DNA of 53,829 bases. Origin: Planctomycetaceae bacterium. Lineage in GTDB: Bacteria > Planctomycetota > Planctomycetia > Pirellulales > UBA1268. Shown piece after piece: positions 24,984 through 33,331 of this stretch. Location of the stretch: positions 1 to 53,829 of the forward strand of contig CANHCU010000010.1 of NCBI GenBank assembly GCA_947459185.1. Reading direction: 5' to 3'. The notes beneath the pieces were generated by a model that ran no database searches, had not been told where the DNA came from, and saw nothing but the letters and a program-made list of their open reading frames with translations. The position numbers and the translations under genes are program-made. Numbering within the stretch: the first letter of the stretch is position 1; every line of letters begins with the position of its first letter.

Positions 24984-26471
24984 CTACCGCAACGACTCGA
25001 GATAAGCGAGCGGGTCAGCGGCCTCGGGGGCGGTCAGGTCGCGAAGCAGGTGCTCCGGCATCAGCGACACCTTCTGCGGCTCCATCTGCTCGATCTCGGC
25101 CGTCGGCAGTTCGACCGTCTTGTTCTCGGCGTCGCGCAGCACGACCGTTTGGTCGGTCTTCGAGACGACCAGCCCATTCAAGGCCCGGCCGTCGGCGGTT
25201 TCCACGACCCACGACAGATACTTCGGATCGATCGTCTTCGACGGCTCGAGCATGCTCTCGAGCAGCTTCGCGCGGTCGAGTTTGCCGCCGATCACCGTCA
25301 GTGGCGGGCCGACCTCGCGGCCGACCTCGCCGATCATGTGGCAATTGCGGCACTGCATACTCGCAGCCTCGTGGTAGAGCCTGCGGCCCCGGGACGCATC
25401 GCCTGAAAGGGCCAGGATCGTCGCCGGATCGACGACGGTGCCCAGCCGCTTCACACGCTGGTCTGCCGGCACAAACTCCTCGAAGAGCCCTGCAATCACC
25501 GGCTCCGGATGCCGCTGCGCGGCGGCCACCACGTCGCCGGACCGCACACGGCAGACGAGCTCCCAGGTTTCGAGCCCCACGTCACCGGCCCAGAGATCGC
25601 CAGTCTTGCGGTCGAAGCTCATCTTCCAGACGTTGCGGAGCCCGTAGGCGAAGATCTCGCCGCGGGCGCCGGACACCGACAGCAGCGGATTGTCGTTCGG
25701 GATCGAGTAGGCCTTGCCGTCGGATGGATGATCGACGTCGATACGCATGATCGAGGCCCTCAGGTCGGTCACGTCCTGGCCGGTCTTGTAAATGTCGGCC
25801 GGAAAGTGGTCGCCGCCATCGCCTGCGGAGATATAGAGGCAGCCGTCGGGGCCAAACCGCAGGCAGCCGCCGTTATGGCCGCCGGCAGGCCACGTGATGA
25901 TCTCGACCTCGCTGGCTGGATCGCATCGCGGCACGCCATTCTCCTCCGTCACCGTGAGGCGGACGACGCGGGTGCCGTTCGCATACGCTCCGCAAGACTC
26001 GTCTTTGTAGCCCACCGTGTAGCAGAGGTAGCAAAACCGATTGGTCGCGAAGTCGGGGTGGAACGTCAGCCCGAAGACGGCACCGAGCCGCAATGGCTCG
26101 GCCGCATGCTCATTGAGCCGGGCGAGGATTGCATGCATGTCGATGAACGGATCGGCCTGCGGGCACGCAGGATTCTTCGGGATCGAATAGATGCCACCGT
26201 AGTGCTCGGTGACGAAGAAGCGGTCGCTGCCGGGCGCCGTGGTCAGCGACGTCGGGTTCTTGAACCGCACGTGCTCGTAGTACGGTCGGGCCCGCAGCGG
26301 CGGCGGTGGCTCGGGCGTGCCCTTCACGGTCGAGGAGGTCCACGCCGGCCGGGCCGGCCGCGCCGGAGCAACATTCTCAGCCGCCCGCAGCATCGGCATG
26401 TGCGACCACCAGACACAGCATGCCAGCAGGCCCAGCACGGCAGCGGCAGATTGTGCGGGACAACGGCGCAT
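24984..26471 (-). CDS. Compact sugar-dehydrogenase-like propeller with C-terminal heme-binding domain
   Basis: A 495-residue secreted protein. A signal peptide (hydrophobic AAAVLGLLACCVWW) is followed by part of a glucose/sorbosone-dehydrogenase-type beta-propeller (GAVFGLTFHPDFATN, GGHNGGCLRFGPDGCLYISAGDGG, FAYGLRNVWKMSFD, LWAGDVGLETWELV; about 60-305). The planctomycete putative heme-binding domain follows, with CRNCH near residue 374 and GPPLTVIGG after it. In full-length relatives the propeller is longer. Here it jumps to the heme domain after WELV, so an internal deletion or minimal architecture is likely. The start at 26471 has GAGAGG five bases upstream. Likely a periplasmic oxidoreductase; substrate unknown. 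Confidence 0.85.
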   Translation of the reverse strand: MRRCPAQSAAAVLGLLACCVWWSHMPMLRAAENVAPARPARPAWTSSTVKGTPEPPPPLRARPYYEHVRFKNPTSLTTAPGSDRFFVTEHYGGIYSIPKNPACPQADPFIDMHAILARLNEHAAEPLRLGAVFGLTFHPDFATNRFCYLCYTVGYKDESCGAYANGTRVVRLTVTEENGVPRCDPASEVEIITWPAGGHNGGCLRFGPDGCLYISAGDGGDHFPADIYKTGQDVTDLRASIMRIDVDHPSDGKAYSIPNDNPLLSVSGARGEIFAYGLRNVWKMSFDRKTGDLWAGDVGLETWELVCRVRSGDVVAAAQRHPEPVIAGLFEEFVPADQRVKRLGTVVDPATILALSGDASRGRRLYHEAASMQCRNCHMIGEVGREVGPPLTVIGGKLDRAKLLESMLEPSKTIDPKYLSWVVETADGRALNGLVVSKTDQTVVLRDAENKTVELPTAEIEQMEPQKVSLMPEHLLRDLTAPEAADPLAYLESLR

Positions 26472-26606
26472 CATCACCTCTCGGAAAAGCCGGCTGATAG
26501 GTTCTGGTCAGCAGGCCCGTGGTCTCTCTCTATCGTTGCTTATCATAGTCTCGGCCCGGTATTCGTCGTCAGGCCACTGCACACGTGGCCGCCGTCGGCC
26601 GCCGTC

Positions 26607-27791
26607 TCAGCCGATGATGCGGCCATCCCATAGCTCGTGGAAAAACCGCCGCCAGGGCATGACCCGCACGCCTCGCACGACCCGTTCCTCCGCCTCATTA
26701 CTCACCAGAATCGAGAGCCGCGGGGCATGCGTCTCGCCAAAGAGCAGGAGCGACCGCAGGTCGCGATCGTCAATCCGCGAAGAGCCTTTCACCTCGATGG
26801 CCACTTCGCCCTGTCCGAGAATGAAATCGACCTCGGCTCCAGACTTGGTCCGCCAGAAGTGGATGTCGTATCCGAGCTCGCGGTAGGAGCAGTGCGCATT
26901 GAGTTCCATGAGGACGAGATGCTCGATCGCCCGGCCAAATTGCTCGCCCCGCGGCTCGAGGAGTCGTCGCTTCACAAGGGCCCCGGCGACTCCAACGTCG
27001 AACAGGTAGAACTTGGGCGCCTTGCCGATGACCTGCCGCTCCTGGCGTTTCTTGTAGGGAAGCACCAGCCGGCCGAGTAGGGTGTCGCAGAGAATCTGGA
27101 AGTATTCCTTGACGGTCTTCGCATCGACGCCGCAATCGCGGGCGATATTGGCGTAGTTGACGAGCTCCCCATGCGAGTAGCCGACCGCCTCACAAAATCG
27201 GGAGAACGCGGGCACGTTGCGTGTCAGTCCCTCGTCGAACACCTCCTCTTTCAGGTAATCGCGAACATAGGCCTCGAGCGACCGTCGCGGATGCGACGAG
27301 AGATAATGGGCTGGCAGCAAGCCATGGTTGAGGGCACGGAGGAGATCGAACTGTCCCTGCGGTTGATCCGTCGCCGGGAACTCCGCCGTGACGAGCGGAA
27401 ACATCTCGAACCGCCAGGCCCGGCCGCCGAGCAGATTGGCCCGGCCTCGCTTGAGCTTCCGAGCGCTCGAGCCGCAGAGCACGAACCGCAGGCCACGGTG
27501 TTCGATGAGCCAATGCACCTCGTCGAGAATGCCGGGAACCTTCTGCACTTCGTCCAGAATGATCGGGCGGGCGAGGTCGGCGGCCGGCCGAGCGAGCAGC
27601 TGCTCCCGCAGCAACGCCGGACGGGCGCCGAACGCCAGGGCGACGTCGGTTTTCAGAAAGTCATAGGTGATGCTGTCCGGGAACGCCGCCTCGAGAAACG
27701 TCGACTTCCCTGTCTTGCGTGCGCCCCACAAGAACGCGGACTGCCGTGCTGGCAGTTCCACCTTTAAAAGACGGCGGAAGTCGTCAACCAT
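26607..27791 (-). CDS. AAA-type ATPase with DUF4143, second copy
   Basis: A 394-residue protein with P-loop GARKTGKSTFLE, Walker B PIILDEVQKVP and FVLCGSSARKLKRG. The C-terminal DUF4143 region has KSGAEVDFILGQGEVAIEVKG, a complete PD-(D/E)XK-like pattern with the Lys retained, unlike the copy at 8949-10130. The middle carries a winged-helix-like part (NIARDCGVDAKTVKEYFQIL). The two copies differ strongly and are not a recent duplication. Function of this widespread family is unsettled. A short inverted repeat CCGTTT/AAACGG (27805-27827) lies 14 bases upstream of the start, another local dyad next to a DUF4143 gene. Confidence 0.92.
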   Translation of the reverse strand: MVDDFRRLLKVELPARQSAFLWGARKTGKSTFLEAAFPDSITYDFLKTDVALAFGARPALLREQLLARPAADLARPIILDEVQKVPGILDEVHWLIEHRGLRFVLCGSSARKLKRGRANLLGGRAWRFEMFPLVTAEFPATDQPQGQFDLLRALNHGLLPAHYLSSHPRRSLEAYVRDYLKEEVFDEGLTRNVPAFSRFCEAVGYSHGELVNYANIARDCGVDAKTVKEYFQILCDTLLGRLVLPYKKRQERQVIGKAPKFYLFDVGVAGALVKRRLLEPRGEQFGRAIEHLVLMELNAHCSYRELGYDIHFWRTKSGAEVDFILGQGEVAIEVKGSSRIDDRDLRSLLLFGETHAPRLSILVSNEAEERVVRGVRVMPWRRFFHELWDGRIIG

Positions 27792-27920
27792 TCTGGAGCC
27801 TGTTCCGTTTTAGTTGCACCCAAACGGAGTGTGGTCCCGGGTAGATAGACTGTCAACCCCGCGTTTCACCGCCTCTCCCGCCCGCTCACCGCAAAGGGCC
27901 GCCGCGGTCAGGGCCACGGC

Positions 27921-29015
27921 TCAGAGCCGGGCGAGGATCGCCTCGCCCATCGCCCTCGTGCCCACGGCCGGGCCGCCTCCGGCGATGTCGGCGGTGCGTA
28001 TTCCATTGGCCACCGTCCGCTCCACGGCCGACTCGATCGCCCGCGCCTCGGCCTCCAGACCGAACGAGTGGCGGAGCATGAGGGCGGCCGACAGCACCTG
28101 CGCACACGGGTTGGCTTTGTCCTGGCCGGCGATGTCGGGAGCGGTGCCGCCAGACGGCTCGTAGAGGCCGTACGGCCTGCCGTGCCGGTTCTCGTCGAGC
28201 CCGAGCGACGCCGAGGCCATCATGCCCAGCGAGCCGCAGATCACGGCCATCTCGTCCGACAGGATGTCGCCGAACATGTTCTCGGTGAGTACGACGTCGA
28301 ATTGCGCGGGACGCAGCACGAGCTGCATCGCCGCGTTGTCGATGTACATCGTCGCCAGCGTGATGTCGGGGGCGACGGCCTTGATCCGCTCGCCGACCAC
28401 CTTCCGCCACAGGACCGACGTCTCGAGCACGTTGGCCTTATCGACCAGCGTGATGTGCCGACGCCGCGCCCGGGCGGTCGCGATGGCGACATCAGTGATC
28501 CGCTCGATCTCGGAACGGCGGTAGACCATGGTGTCGATTGCCTCGATGTCGCCCCCCTCGATCTCCCGCGTCGATTTCGCGCCGAAGTAGAGGCCGCCGG
28601 TAAGTTCGCGGATGCAGACCATGTCGACGCCGTCGGGAATGCGGTCGGGCCGCAGTGGCGAGGTGTCGACGAGATTTTTCAAAAGCAGACCGGGCCGCAC
28701 GTTCGCAAACAGGCGGAAGTGCTTCCGTAGCGGCAGAAGCGACGCCCGCTCCGGCTGTTCCTGTGGCGGCAGCTTCTCCCATTTCGGTCCGCCGACCGAG
28801 CCGAAGAGGATCGCGTCGGCCGCCCGGCAGGCTGCGAGGGTGGAATCAGGCAACGCCTTGCCATGCCGGTCGATGCCGGCGCCGCCGACGTCGTGGGTGG
28901 AATGCTGGAGCGTATGGCCCGACTTCCGGAGCACGGCCTCCAGGATCGGGAGGGCGACGGCCATGACCTCGGGGCCGATGTAGTCGCCAGGGAGCACAGC
29001 GATGGTGATGTTCAT
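27921..29015 (-). CDS. leuB: 3-isopropylmalate dehydrogenase
   Basis: A 364-residue enzyme of leucine biosynthesis. It oxidises 3-isopropylmalate with NAD+ and decarboxylates it. Visible family markers are AVLPGDYIGPEVM (the usual Gly after GD is Tyr here), LFGSVGGPKWE, RKHFRLFANVRP, ELTGGLYFG, DKANVLETSVLWRKVV, ENMFGDILSDE and GLYEPSGGTAPDIAGQDKANP. Start 29015 is chosen because MNITIAVLPGD is the normal N-terminus; longer in-frame starts at 29033 and 29063 exist. The gene follows the esterase by 44 bases on the same strand. No other leu genes are in the window. Confidence 0.96.
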   Translation of the reverse strand: MNITIAVLPGDYIGPEVMAVALPILEAVLRKSGHTLQHSTHDVGGAGIDRHGKALPDSTLAACRAADAILFGSVGGPKWEKLPPQEQPERASLLPLRKHFRLFANVRPGLLLKNLVDTSPLRPDRIPDGVDMVCIRELTGGLYFGAKSTREIEGGDIEAIDTMVYRRSEIERITDVAIATARARRRHITLVDKANVLETSVLWRKVVGERIKAVAPDITLATMYIDNAAMQLVLRPAQFDVVLTENMFGDILSDEMAVICGSLGMMASASLGLDENRHGRPYGLYEPSGGTAPDIAGQDKANPCAQVLSAALMLRHSFGLEAEARAIESAVERTVANGIRTADIAGGGPAVGTRAMGEAILARL

Positions 29016-29059
29016 GGCCGGATGATAGGCCATGTCCGGGCCATCGCAAGAGGGCCGCG

Positions 29060-30370
29060 TCACAGGTCAGGCACGATGACCACGGGCGAACTCACCTGGA
29101 GCCCGGCGGGGGTCGTAGCCGTGAAGAAATAGGCCCTGGCATCGGCCGGTGGCTTCGGTGCCACGAGCGTGCCGTCGGCCCCGACCTCGGCGAGCACGGT
29201 CTGCCAGGTGAGCTTGTTGATCGGCCCTTTTTCGACCGTGGAGACAAACGCCCCCGACGCAACCGGCCCGCCGGCCGTGACACGGCACCGCGTGCCACGG
29301 TCATCGACAGTCGGCGTGTCGACCACCGGTAGGGCGGGCGTTCCGAGCAGCGTGGCATCGATGAAGGCGGCGATTTCTTTCGGCGCCCAGCCCGCCTCGT
29401 GACCGTGCGGCATGTTGACCTGGACGCGGATGTTCTTGGCGGCATGCTGCACGTCGGCGTGGCTCTTCATGTAGCTGTCGAGCGGATAGGCGAAGTCGTT
29501 GGTGCCATTGACGAAAAAGATCGGCACGCGGCAGGAAGGCAGATAGCTGCCGGGATCGTAGAGCTTTGTCCATCGCGTCGACTGCTCGGGGCCGATCCGC
29601 TTAAAGTCGCCGAGCCAGCAGCTGTTGTCGCGGAGGTGGCCGCAGCCATACACGGGCACCGCCGCACGGAAGCGGTTGTCGAGCGACGCGACGAGGCAGG
29701 TGGTGTAGCCGCCCCAACTGATGCCGGTGATGGCCGTGCGGCTGGTATCGACGTCAGGGAAACTCCGCAGGAGCGAGTGCGCCCGAATCACGTTGGCCAC
29801 GGCGTGGTAGGGCCAGTCATCGCTTGTCTCAGGCGTGGCGATCGTGTCGAACTTGTCCTTGTGTTCCTGCCCCGGACCCCCATCGGGCATACGGATGACG
29901 GCGTTCTTCTTCGTACCCGCAGGGTCGTGCCGGCTGCCGGCAAGATCCATCGCGATGGCGGCATAGCCCCGCTTCGCCCAGAGCGTCACCCATTCGGCGA
30001 AGGCTGTCCCGCCACCGCCGTGCACGAGCACGATGCCGGGCCAGGGGCCCCTGCTCGTGGCCGCGGCGGCCTGGCCCCCATCGCTCCCGCCACCGATGCT
30101 CGCCGGCGTGGCGAAATACGCAAACACCCGCGTGGCATGCCCCTGAAACGATTCACCTGCATAGAGCAGCGACCGCACCGGCGAGGTTTCGTCGAGCCAC
30201 TCGACTGCTGGCGGCTGGCTCAGCGCTGCCAGATCCCACGGGAGTGATGCAGGCAGCTCTGGCGCGGGCGCGATCTGGACTGTGGCGGCCTCTTCCGCAC
30301 GCACCGCGGCCGCGGACCAGCAGAGCACGGCGATGCACGCCACCCGAACGAGACACGCTGACACAGGCAT
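29060..30370 (-). CDS. Secreted alpha/beta-hydrolase (acetyl xylan esterase/dienelactone hydrolase-like)
   Basis: A 436-residue protein with a signal peptide ending near VRA-EEA (about residue 25). The hydrolase core shows an oxyanion HGGGG, nucleophile GISWGGY, acid NGTNDFAYP and a catalytic His in MPHGHEAGW. A C-terminal beta-rich part (about 345-436) follows. GSRHDPAG and the long insert between strands fit prolyl-oligopeptidase-like or acetyl-xylan-esterase-like hydrolases of planctomycetes. The start at 30370 is preceded by GGAGGG six bases upstream, a strong ribosome-binding site that lies inside the longer possible reading frame and so rules that frame out. The ester substrate is unknown, plausibly acylated polysaccharide. 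Confidence 0.9.
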   Translation of the reverse strand: MPVSACLVRVACIAVLCWSAAAVRAEEAATVQIAPAPELPASLPWDLAALSQPPAVEWLDETSPVRSLLYAGESFQGHATRVFAYFATPASIGGGSDGGQAAAATSRGPWPGIVLVHGGGGTAFAEWVTLWAKRGYAAIAMDLAGSRHDPAGTKKNAVIRMPDGGPGQEHKDKFDTIATPETSDDWPYHAVANVIRAHSLLRSFPDVDTSRTAITGISWGGYTTCLVASLDNRFRAAVPVYGCGHLRDNSCWLGDFKRIGPEQSTRWTKLYDPGSYLPSCRVPIFFVNGTNDFAYPLDSYMKSHADVQHAAKNIRVQVNMPHGHEAGWAPKEIAAFIDATLLGTPALPVVDTPTVDDRGTRCRVTAGGPVASGAFVSTVEKGPINKLTWQTVLAEVGADGTLVAPKPPADARAYFFTATTPAGLQVSSPVVIVPDL

Positions 30371-30424
30371 CCGGAACCCTCCCATCAAAAAAGGCGACTG
30401 TCATCTTTTTCGGAATCTAGCATC

Positions 30425-30589
30425 TTGAAACATTCCGTCATCGAGCAGGCTCTCGGAGTCAGGCGGACACCCCAGCGGCCACACCGCAAGGACTTCGAAG
30501 CGTTCTGCGGGATGTGGAGCCAGCAGGAGTATGACGAGTTCCGGGCGGCCACCGCCGACGACAGACGCGTCGAACCAGAGGACTGGCGA
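30425..30589 (+). pseudogene. Antitoxin-like C-terminal fragment
   Basis: A 55-codon stretch from TTG at 30425 ends in FEAFCGMWSQQEYDEF and RRVEPEDWR, which resembles the C-terminal tail of VapB-type antitoxins, where a stop normally follows the DWR/DWK. Here no stop follows and the frame runs on into unrelated sequence. No ribbon-helix-helix N-terminus is present upstream. It therefore looks truncated at both ends. The antitoxin identification is tentative and based on the tail only. Confidence 0.4.
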
Positions 30590-30677
30590 TCAGGTGCGGC
30601 TAAGTTCTCGGTGCCGAATGTCATTGCTTCATATCCCCCCGGCTGTCCGTGCCGGTTTCCCCACCCAGAGGCAGCCC

Positions 30678-31055
30678 ATGCTCCGGCTTTCGTTTTCGCC
30701 CGCTCATGCCATCGTTCGTTTTCGTCTCGCCGCCTGGGCGGCCGTCGTCGCCGTTGCGGCCGCCATTCCTGCCGCCGCCGCGACGCCCACACCGCGATCT
30801 CTGCCGCCTACGGCACCGGGCTTGGCGACGCCCGGGTGCTTGCGATCGCACCGAAGTGAGCCGGGCCGCGTTTTCAGCCGAGGGACGCACCCACAGGTCA
30901 ATGTCGCCAGTGGCTCGAGGCAGGCCATGACCGGCGACCGCGTAGGCTCCAACGACGAGAAATTCAACGCGATCTGCGGACAACGCGTTCAACATCTCTG
31001 CGAAGTCGCGATTCATCGCATGGCTTCCCGGCGAATGCCCAGGCCGCGACGCTGA
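30678..31055 (+). pseudogene. Signal-peptide-bearing 5' gene fragment
   Basis: An ATG at 30678 is preceded by GAGG at a good distance. It encodes a convincing export signal (basic start, FRLAAWAAVVAVAAAIPAAAA). After about residue 40 the frame becomes low-complexity Pro/Thr/Arg, and from about 30860 it is only the antisense of the nucleotidyltransferase remnant. This fits the 5' end of a secreted-protein gene whose remainder was lost at a junction. The parent family cannot be named. Confidence 0.4.
30861..31016 (-). pseudogene. Truncated nucleotidyltransferase (DUF6036/MNT-like) N-terminus
   Basis: Fifty-two residues match the start of a nucleotidyltransferase: FLVVGAYAVAGHGLPRATGDIDLWV contains the G-A/S...DxD core (DID at about 38-40). 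After ENAAR the sequence turns abruptly into Arg/Gly-rich non-protein-like text, so about two thirds of the gene is missing. The junction is near 30860, where plus-strand fragment sequence begins. The start overlaps the small upstream gene by 53 bases. Confidence 0.6.
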
Positions 31056-31176
31056 GCGGCCAGACCAGCTGGATCCGCTCCGCCGCGGTCATCGTCGCAT
31101 ACGGATCCGGCTCGCGTTCGCCGCGTGTGCCGATCCACTCCACTCCACGGTTGCCCGATGGGGTTTGTGTCCGCAT
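30964..31176 (-). CDS. Small partner protein overlapping the nucleotidyltransferase start
   Basis: A 70-residue protein ending DVERVVRRSR. The segment DPYATMTAAERIQLVWPLSVAAWAF and the basic tail recall a small conserved protein that often precedes such nucleotidyltransferases. Its last 53 bases are read in another frame as the start of that gene, and both frames look conserved. The N-terminal 20 residues are less typical, and the sigma fragment on the opposite strand begins within it, so its 5' end may be damaged. With its partner truncated, any toxin-antitoxin-like function is probably lost (inference). Confidence 0.5.
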   Translation of the reverse strand: MRTQTPSGNRGVEWIGTRGEREPDPYATMTAAERIQLVWPLSVAAWAFAGKPCDESRLRRDVERVVRRSR

Positions 31177-31313
31177 CCGCTGAATTCGTGACCGAGATCA
31201 CCCGCGTTCAGCGGCAACTCCACGCTTTCATCCTGTCGATGGTCTGGAACCCGATCGAGGCCGACGACGTGCTCCAGGAGACCAATCTCGTCCACCTTGG
31301 CCAGTCCGCCTGA
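31158..31313 (+). pseudogene. ECF sigma factor N-terminal fragment
   Basis: Fifty-one codons from ATG 31158 encode FVTEITRVQRQLHAFILSMV and WNPIEADDVLQETNLV, which is region 2 of a Rhodopirellula/Verrucomicrobium-type ECF sigma factor. After NLV the expected Trp/Arg continuation is replaced by HLGQSA and a stop at 31311-31313. Regions downstream of 2.2 and all of region 4 are absent, so it cannot work as a sigma factor. Confidence 0.7.
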
Positions 31314-31321
31314 AGCTTGGT

Positions 31322-32470
31322 TCACGCCCGGTCGAGCGGGTGCAGCCTGACGACGAGCGACTCGTAGCCGAGTGGGCGATCGTAAGCGGGCGTGTGTTCA
31401 ACGCGGTCTCGCTTCGAAATCAGCTCGATGCGGCTTACCCGCCGACAGAGCAGGCCGAGCAGAACGCGCATCACCGTGCGGGCATGCGCCGCGCCCAGGC
31501 AGAGATGGGCACCGAAGCCGAAGGAGACATGCGGATTCGGCTTGCGGTCGAGTCGCACCTCGTCGGCCGCGGCGAAGACCTCCTCGTCGAGGTTCGCCGA
31601 TGCCCAGCAGAGCGTAGCCCGGTCGCCAGCCTTGACCTGCATGCCATGCACGTCGGTCTCGACCGGGCAGACGCGGCCGATGTGCGTCAGCGGCATGTAG
31701 GCCCGGAACAATTCCTCGCTGGCGTGCACGATCCGATCTGGATCGGCCCGCAGAAACTCAAGTGCCTCAGGACGCTCCGCCAGATAGCCGATCGCGCAGG
31801 CCACGCTATGAATGACCGTGTCGCGGCCGCCGGCGAACATGAGGTTGGCGAAGCCGAGCATCTCCTCGCGGCTGAGCGGCCGACCACGGAAGCTCGCCTT
31901 CGTGAGCAGGCCATAGAAATCATCCCCCGGGTTCGCTGCCGCACGATCGAACTGCTCGCTCAGGTAGCGTTCGAGCGCCGCCCCTTGCTGCACGCCATGC
32001 TCGCCATGAAAGACGTGCACCCCCCAGCTGATGAAGAGATCGGCCTCCGACTCGGGCACGTCGAGCAGAACCGTGAGCGCCTTCGACTGGAGCGGCAGCG
32101 CAAAACCCGACACGATCTCGATCGAATCGCCACTGAGGGCGTCGGTCAGAAGCCGGTCGGTAAGCCCCTCCACCCGCGTGACAAACGCCGGCTGCTTGGC
32201 CCTCAGAAAAAATGGCTCCACGAGCTTCCGGTAGTCGGTCTGATCGGGGGGATCGACCTCGATCGGCAACTGCCGCACCGTGCGGACATTTTCCTCCGAC
32301 GGGATCGGCACCCGAAACGGTGCGTCGGAACTAAAGGTCTTCCAGTCCTTCGCCGCCCGCCGCACGTCCTCGTGCCGAAGGATCATCGGAATGACTTCCT
32401 TGTCGGTCGGCAGACCGAGTACGCCGTCCGAACGGCGTTGTTCACGAAACGGATCGGGAATGTCGCTCAT
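31322..32470 (-). CDS. Cytochrome P450
   Basis: A 382-residue soluble bacterial P450. The I-helix oxygen-binding motif AGGRDT is at about 213-218 (the usual acidic residue before the Thr is Asp217). The K-helix ExxR is at Glu253-Arg256 (EELFR), and the heme loop FGFGAHLCLG has its ligand at Cys324. It oxidises an unknown substrate using external ferredoxin/reductase partners, which are not in the window. It is the last gene of a three-gene minus-strand unit after the SDR (54-base gap) and the DHDPS-like lyase. The start at 32470 gives the usual MSDIPDPF-type beginning. Function most likely lies in the same pathway as its neighbours. Confidence 0.93.
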   Translation of the reverse strand: MSDIPDPFREQRRSDGVLGLPTDKEVIPMILRHEDVRRAAKDWKTFSSDAPFRVPIPSEENVRTVRQLPIEVDPPDQTDYRKLVEPFFLRAKQPAFVTRVEGLTDRLLTDALSGDSIEIVSGFALPLQSKALTVLLDVPESEADLFISWGVHVFHGEHGVQQGAALERYLSEQFDRAAANPGDDFYGLLTKASFRGRPLSREEMLGFANLMFAGGRDTVIHSVACAIGYLAERPEALEFLRADPDRIVHASEELFRAYMPLTHIGRVCPVETDVHGMQVKAGDRATLCWASANLDEEVFAAADEVRLDRKPNPHVSFGFGAHLCLGAAHARTVMRVLLGLLCRRVSRIELISKRDRVEHTPAYDRPLGYESLVVRLHPLDRA

Positions 32471-32524
32471 CGCTGCACTATACAAACTCGCTCAAACACT
32501 GTCTCGCATGGCGTGCCGGGGCCT

Positions 32525-33331
32525 TCACGGCGACGATCCCACGATCCTCGCGACGCGGGTCATGAACCATTGCGGCAGGAGCCGCTTGAGCCGCCAGAAG
32601 ACGCGGCCCCGCAGCGGCAGCACGACATAGAGCTGCCGGCGGCGGATCGCCCGCAGCGTGGCTTCGGCAACGTCATCGGCCGTGATCCGCGCCTCCGCAA
32701 AATAGGCCTTCGCTGTGGCTTTCAGCTCCGGGCGGTGCCAGCGGCCGGCGTCGAGCAGGCGTGTCTGCACGAAGCCTGGGCAGAGCACCGTCACACCCAC
32801 GCCCCGGTGCAGTAGCTCCGCATAGAGCGTCTCGGAGAGCGACACGACCGCCGCCTTCGACACGTTGTAGCCACCCATCGTCGGGGCCGACACGACCGCG
32901 GCCATCGAGGCGGTGTTGACGATGTGCGGTCTGTCGGGGTTTTCCGCCAGCCAATCGACGAAGGCATGACAGCCGTGAATCACGCCGAAGAGGTTTACGT
33001 CGAGGATCCACCGCCAGTCCTCGAGCGGAAAGCGGCCGACCTCACCCGCGCCGCTCACGCCGGCATTGTTGACGAGCAGGTCGATCCGCTCCCACTGACC
33101 GCGGAGCCGATCACGAAGGCTCTCCCACTCGGCAGGCAGGGTCACATCGAGTCGCTCTGCCTGAGCCGTGCCACCGGCCTCCTCGACGAGCGACACGGTC
33201 TCGATAGCCCCGGCAGCATCGACATCGCAGACAGCGACATGCCAGCCATCGCGGGCCAACCGCACCGCCAGAGCCCGGCCCAGGCCGCTCCCCGCTCCGG
33301 TGATCAAGGCATGCCGCCGACGGAGACTCAT
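32525..33331 (-). CDS. Short-chain dehydrogenase/reductase
   Basis: A 268-residue classical SDR. The NAD(P)-binding motif TGAGSGLG is at 11-18. NNAG is at 88-91. The catalytic triad is Ser142, Tyr155 and Lys159 in the YNVSK motif. The end of beta-strand 2 reads CDVD, an acidic residue that usually favours NAD(H). The C-terminus (RGRVFWRLKRLLPQWFMTRVARIV) is basic and hydrophobic, as in SDRs that touch membranes or lipids. Its start overlaps the stop of the DHDPS-like gene (ATGA), so both are translated together. The substrate is unknown; alcohol/ketone chemistry on the intermediate shared with the P450 is inferred. Confidence 0.93.
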   Translation of the reverse strand: MSLRRRHALITGAGSGLGRALAVRLARDGWHVAVCDVDAAGAIETVSLVEEAGGTAQAERLDVTLPAEWESLRDRLRGQWERIDLLVNNAGVSGAGEVGRFPLEDWRWILDVNLFGVIHGCHAFVDWLAENPDRPHIVNTASMAAVVSAPTMGGYNVSKAAVVSLSETLYAELLHRGVGVTVLCPGFVQTRLLDAGRWHRPELKATAKAYFAEARITADDVAEATLRAIRRRQLYVVLPLRGRVFWRLKRLLPQWFMTRVARIVGSSP

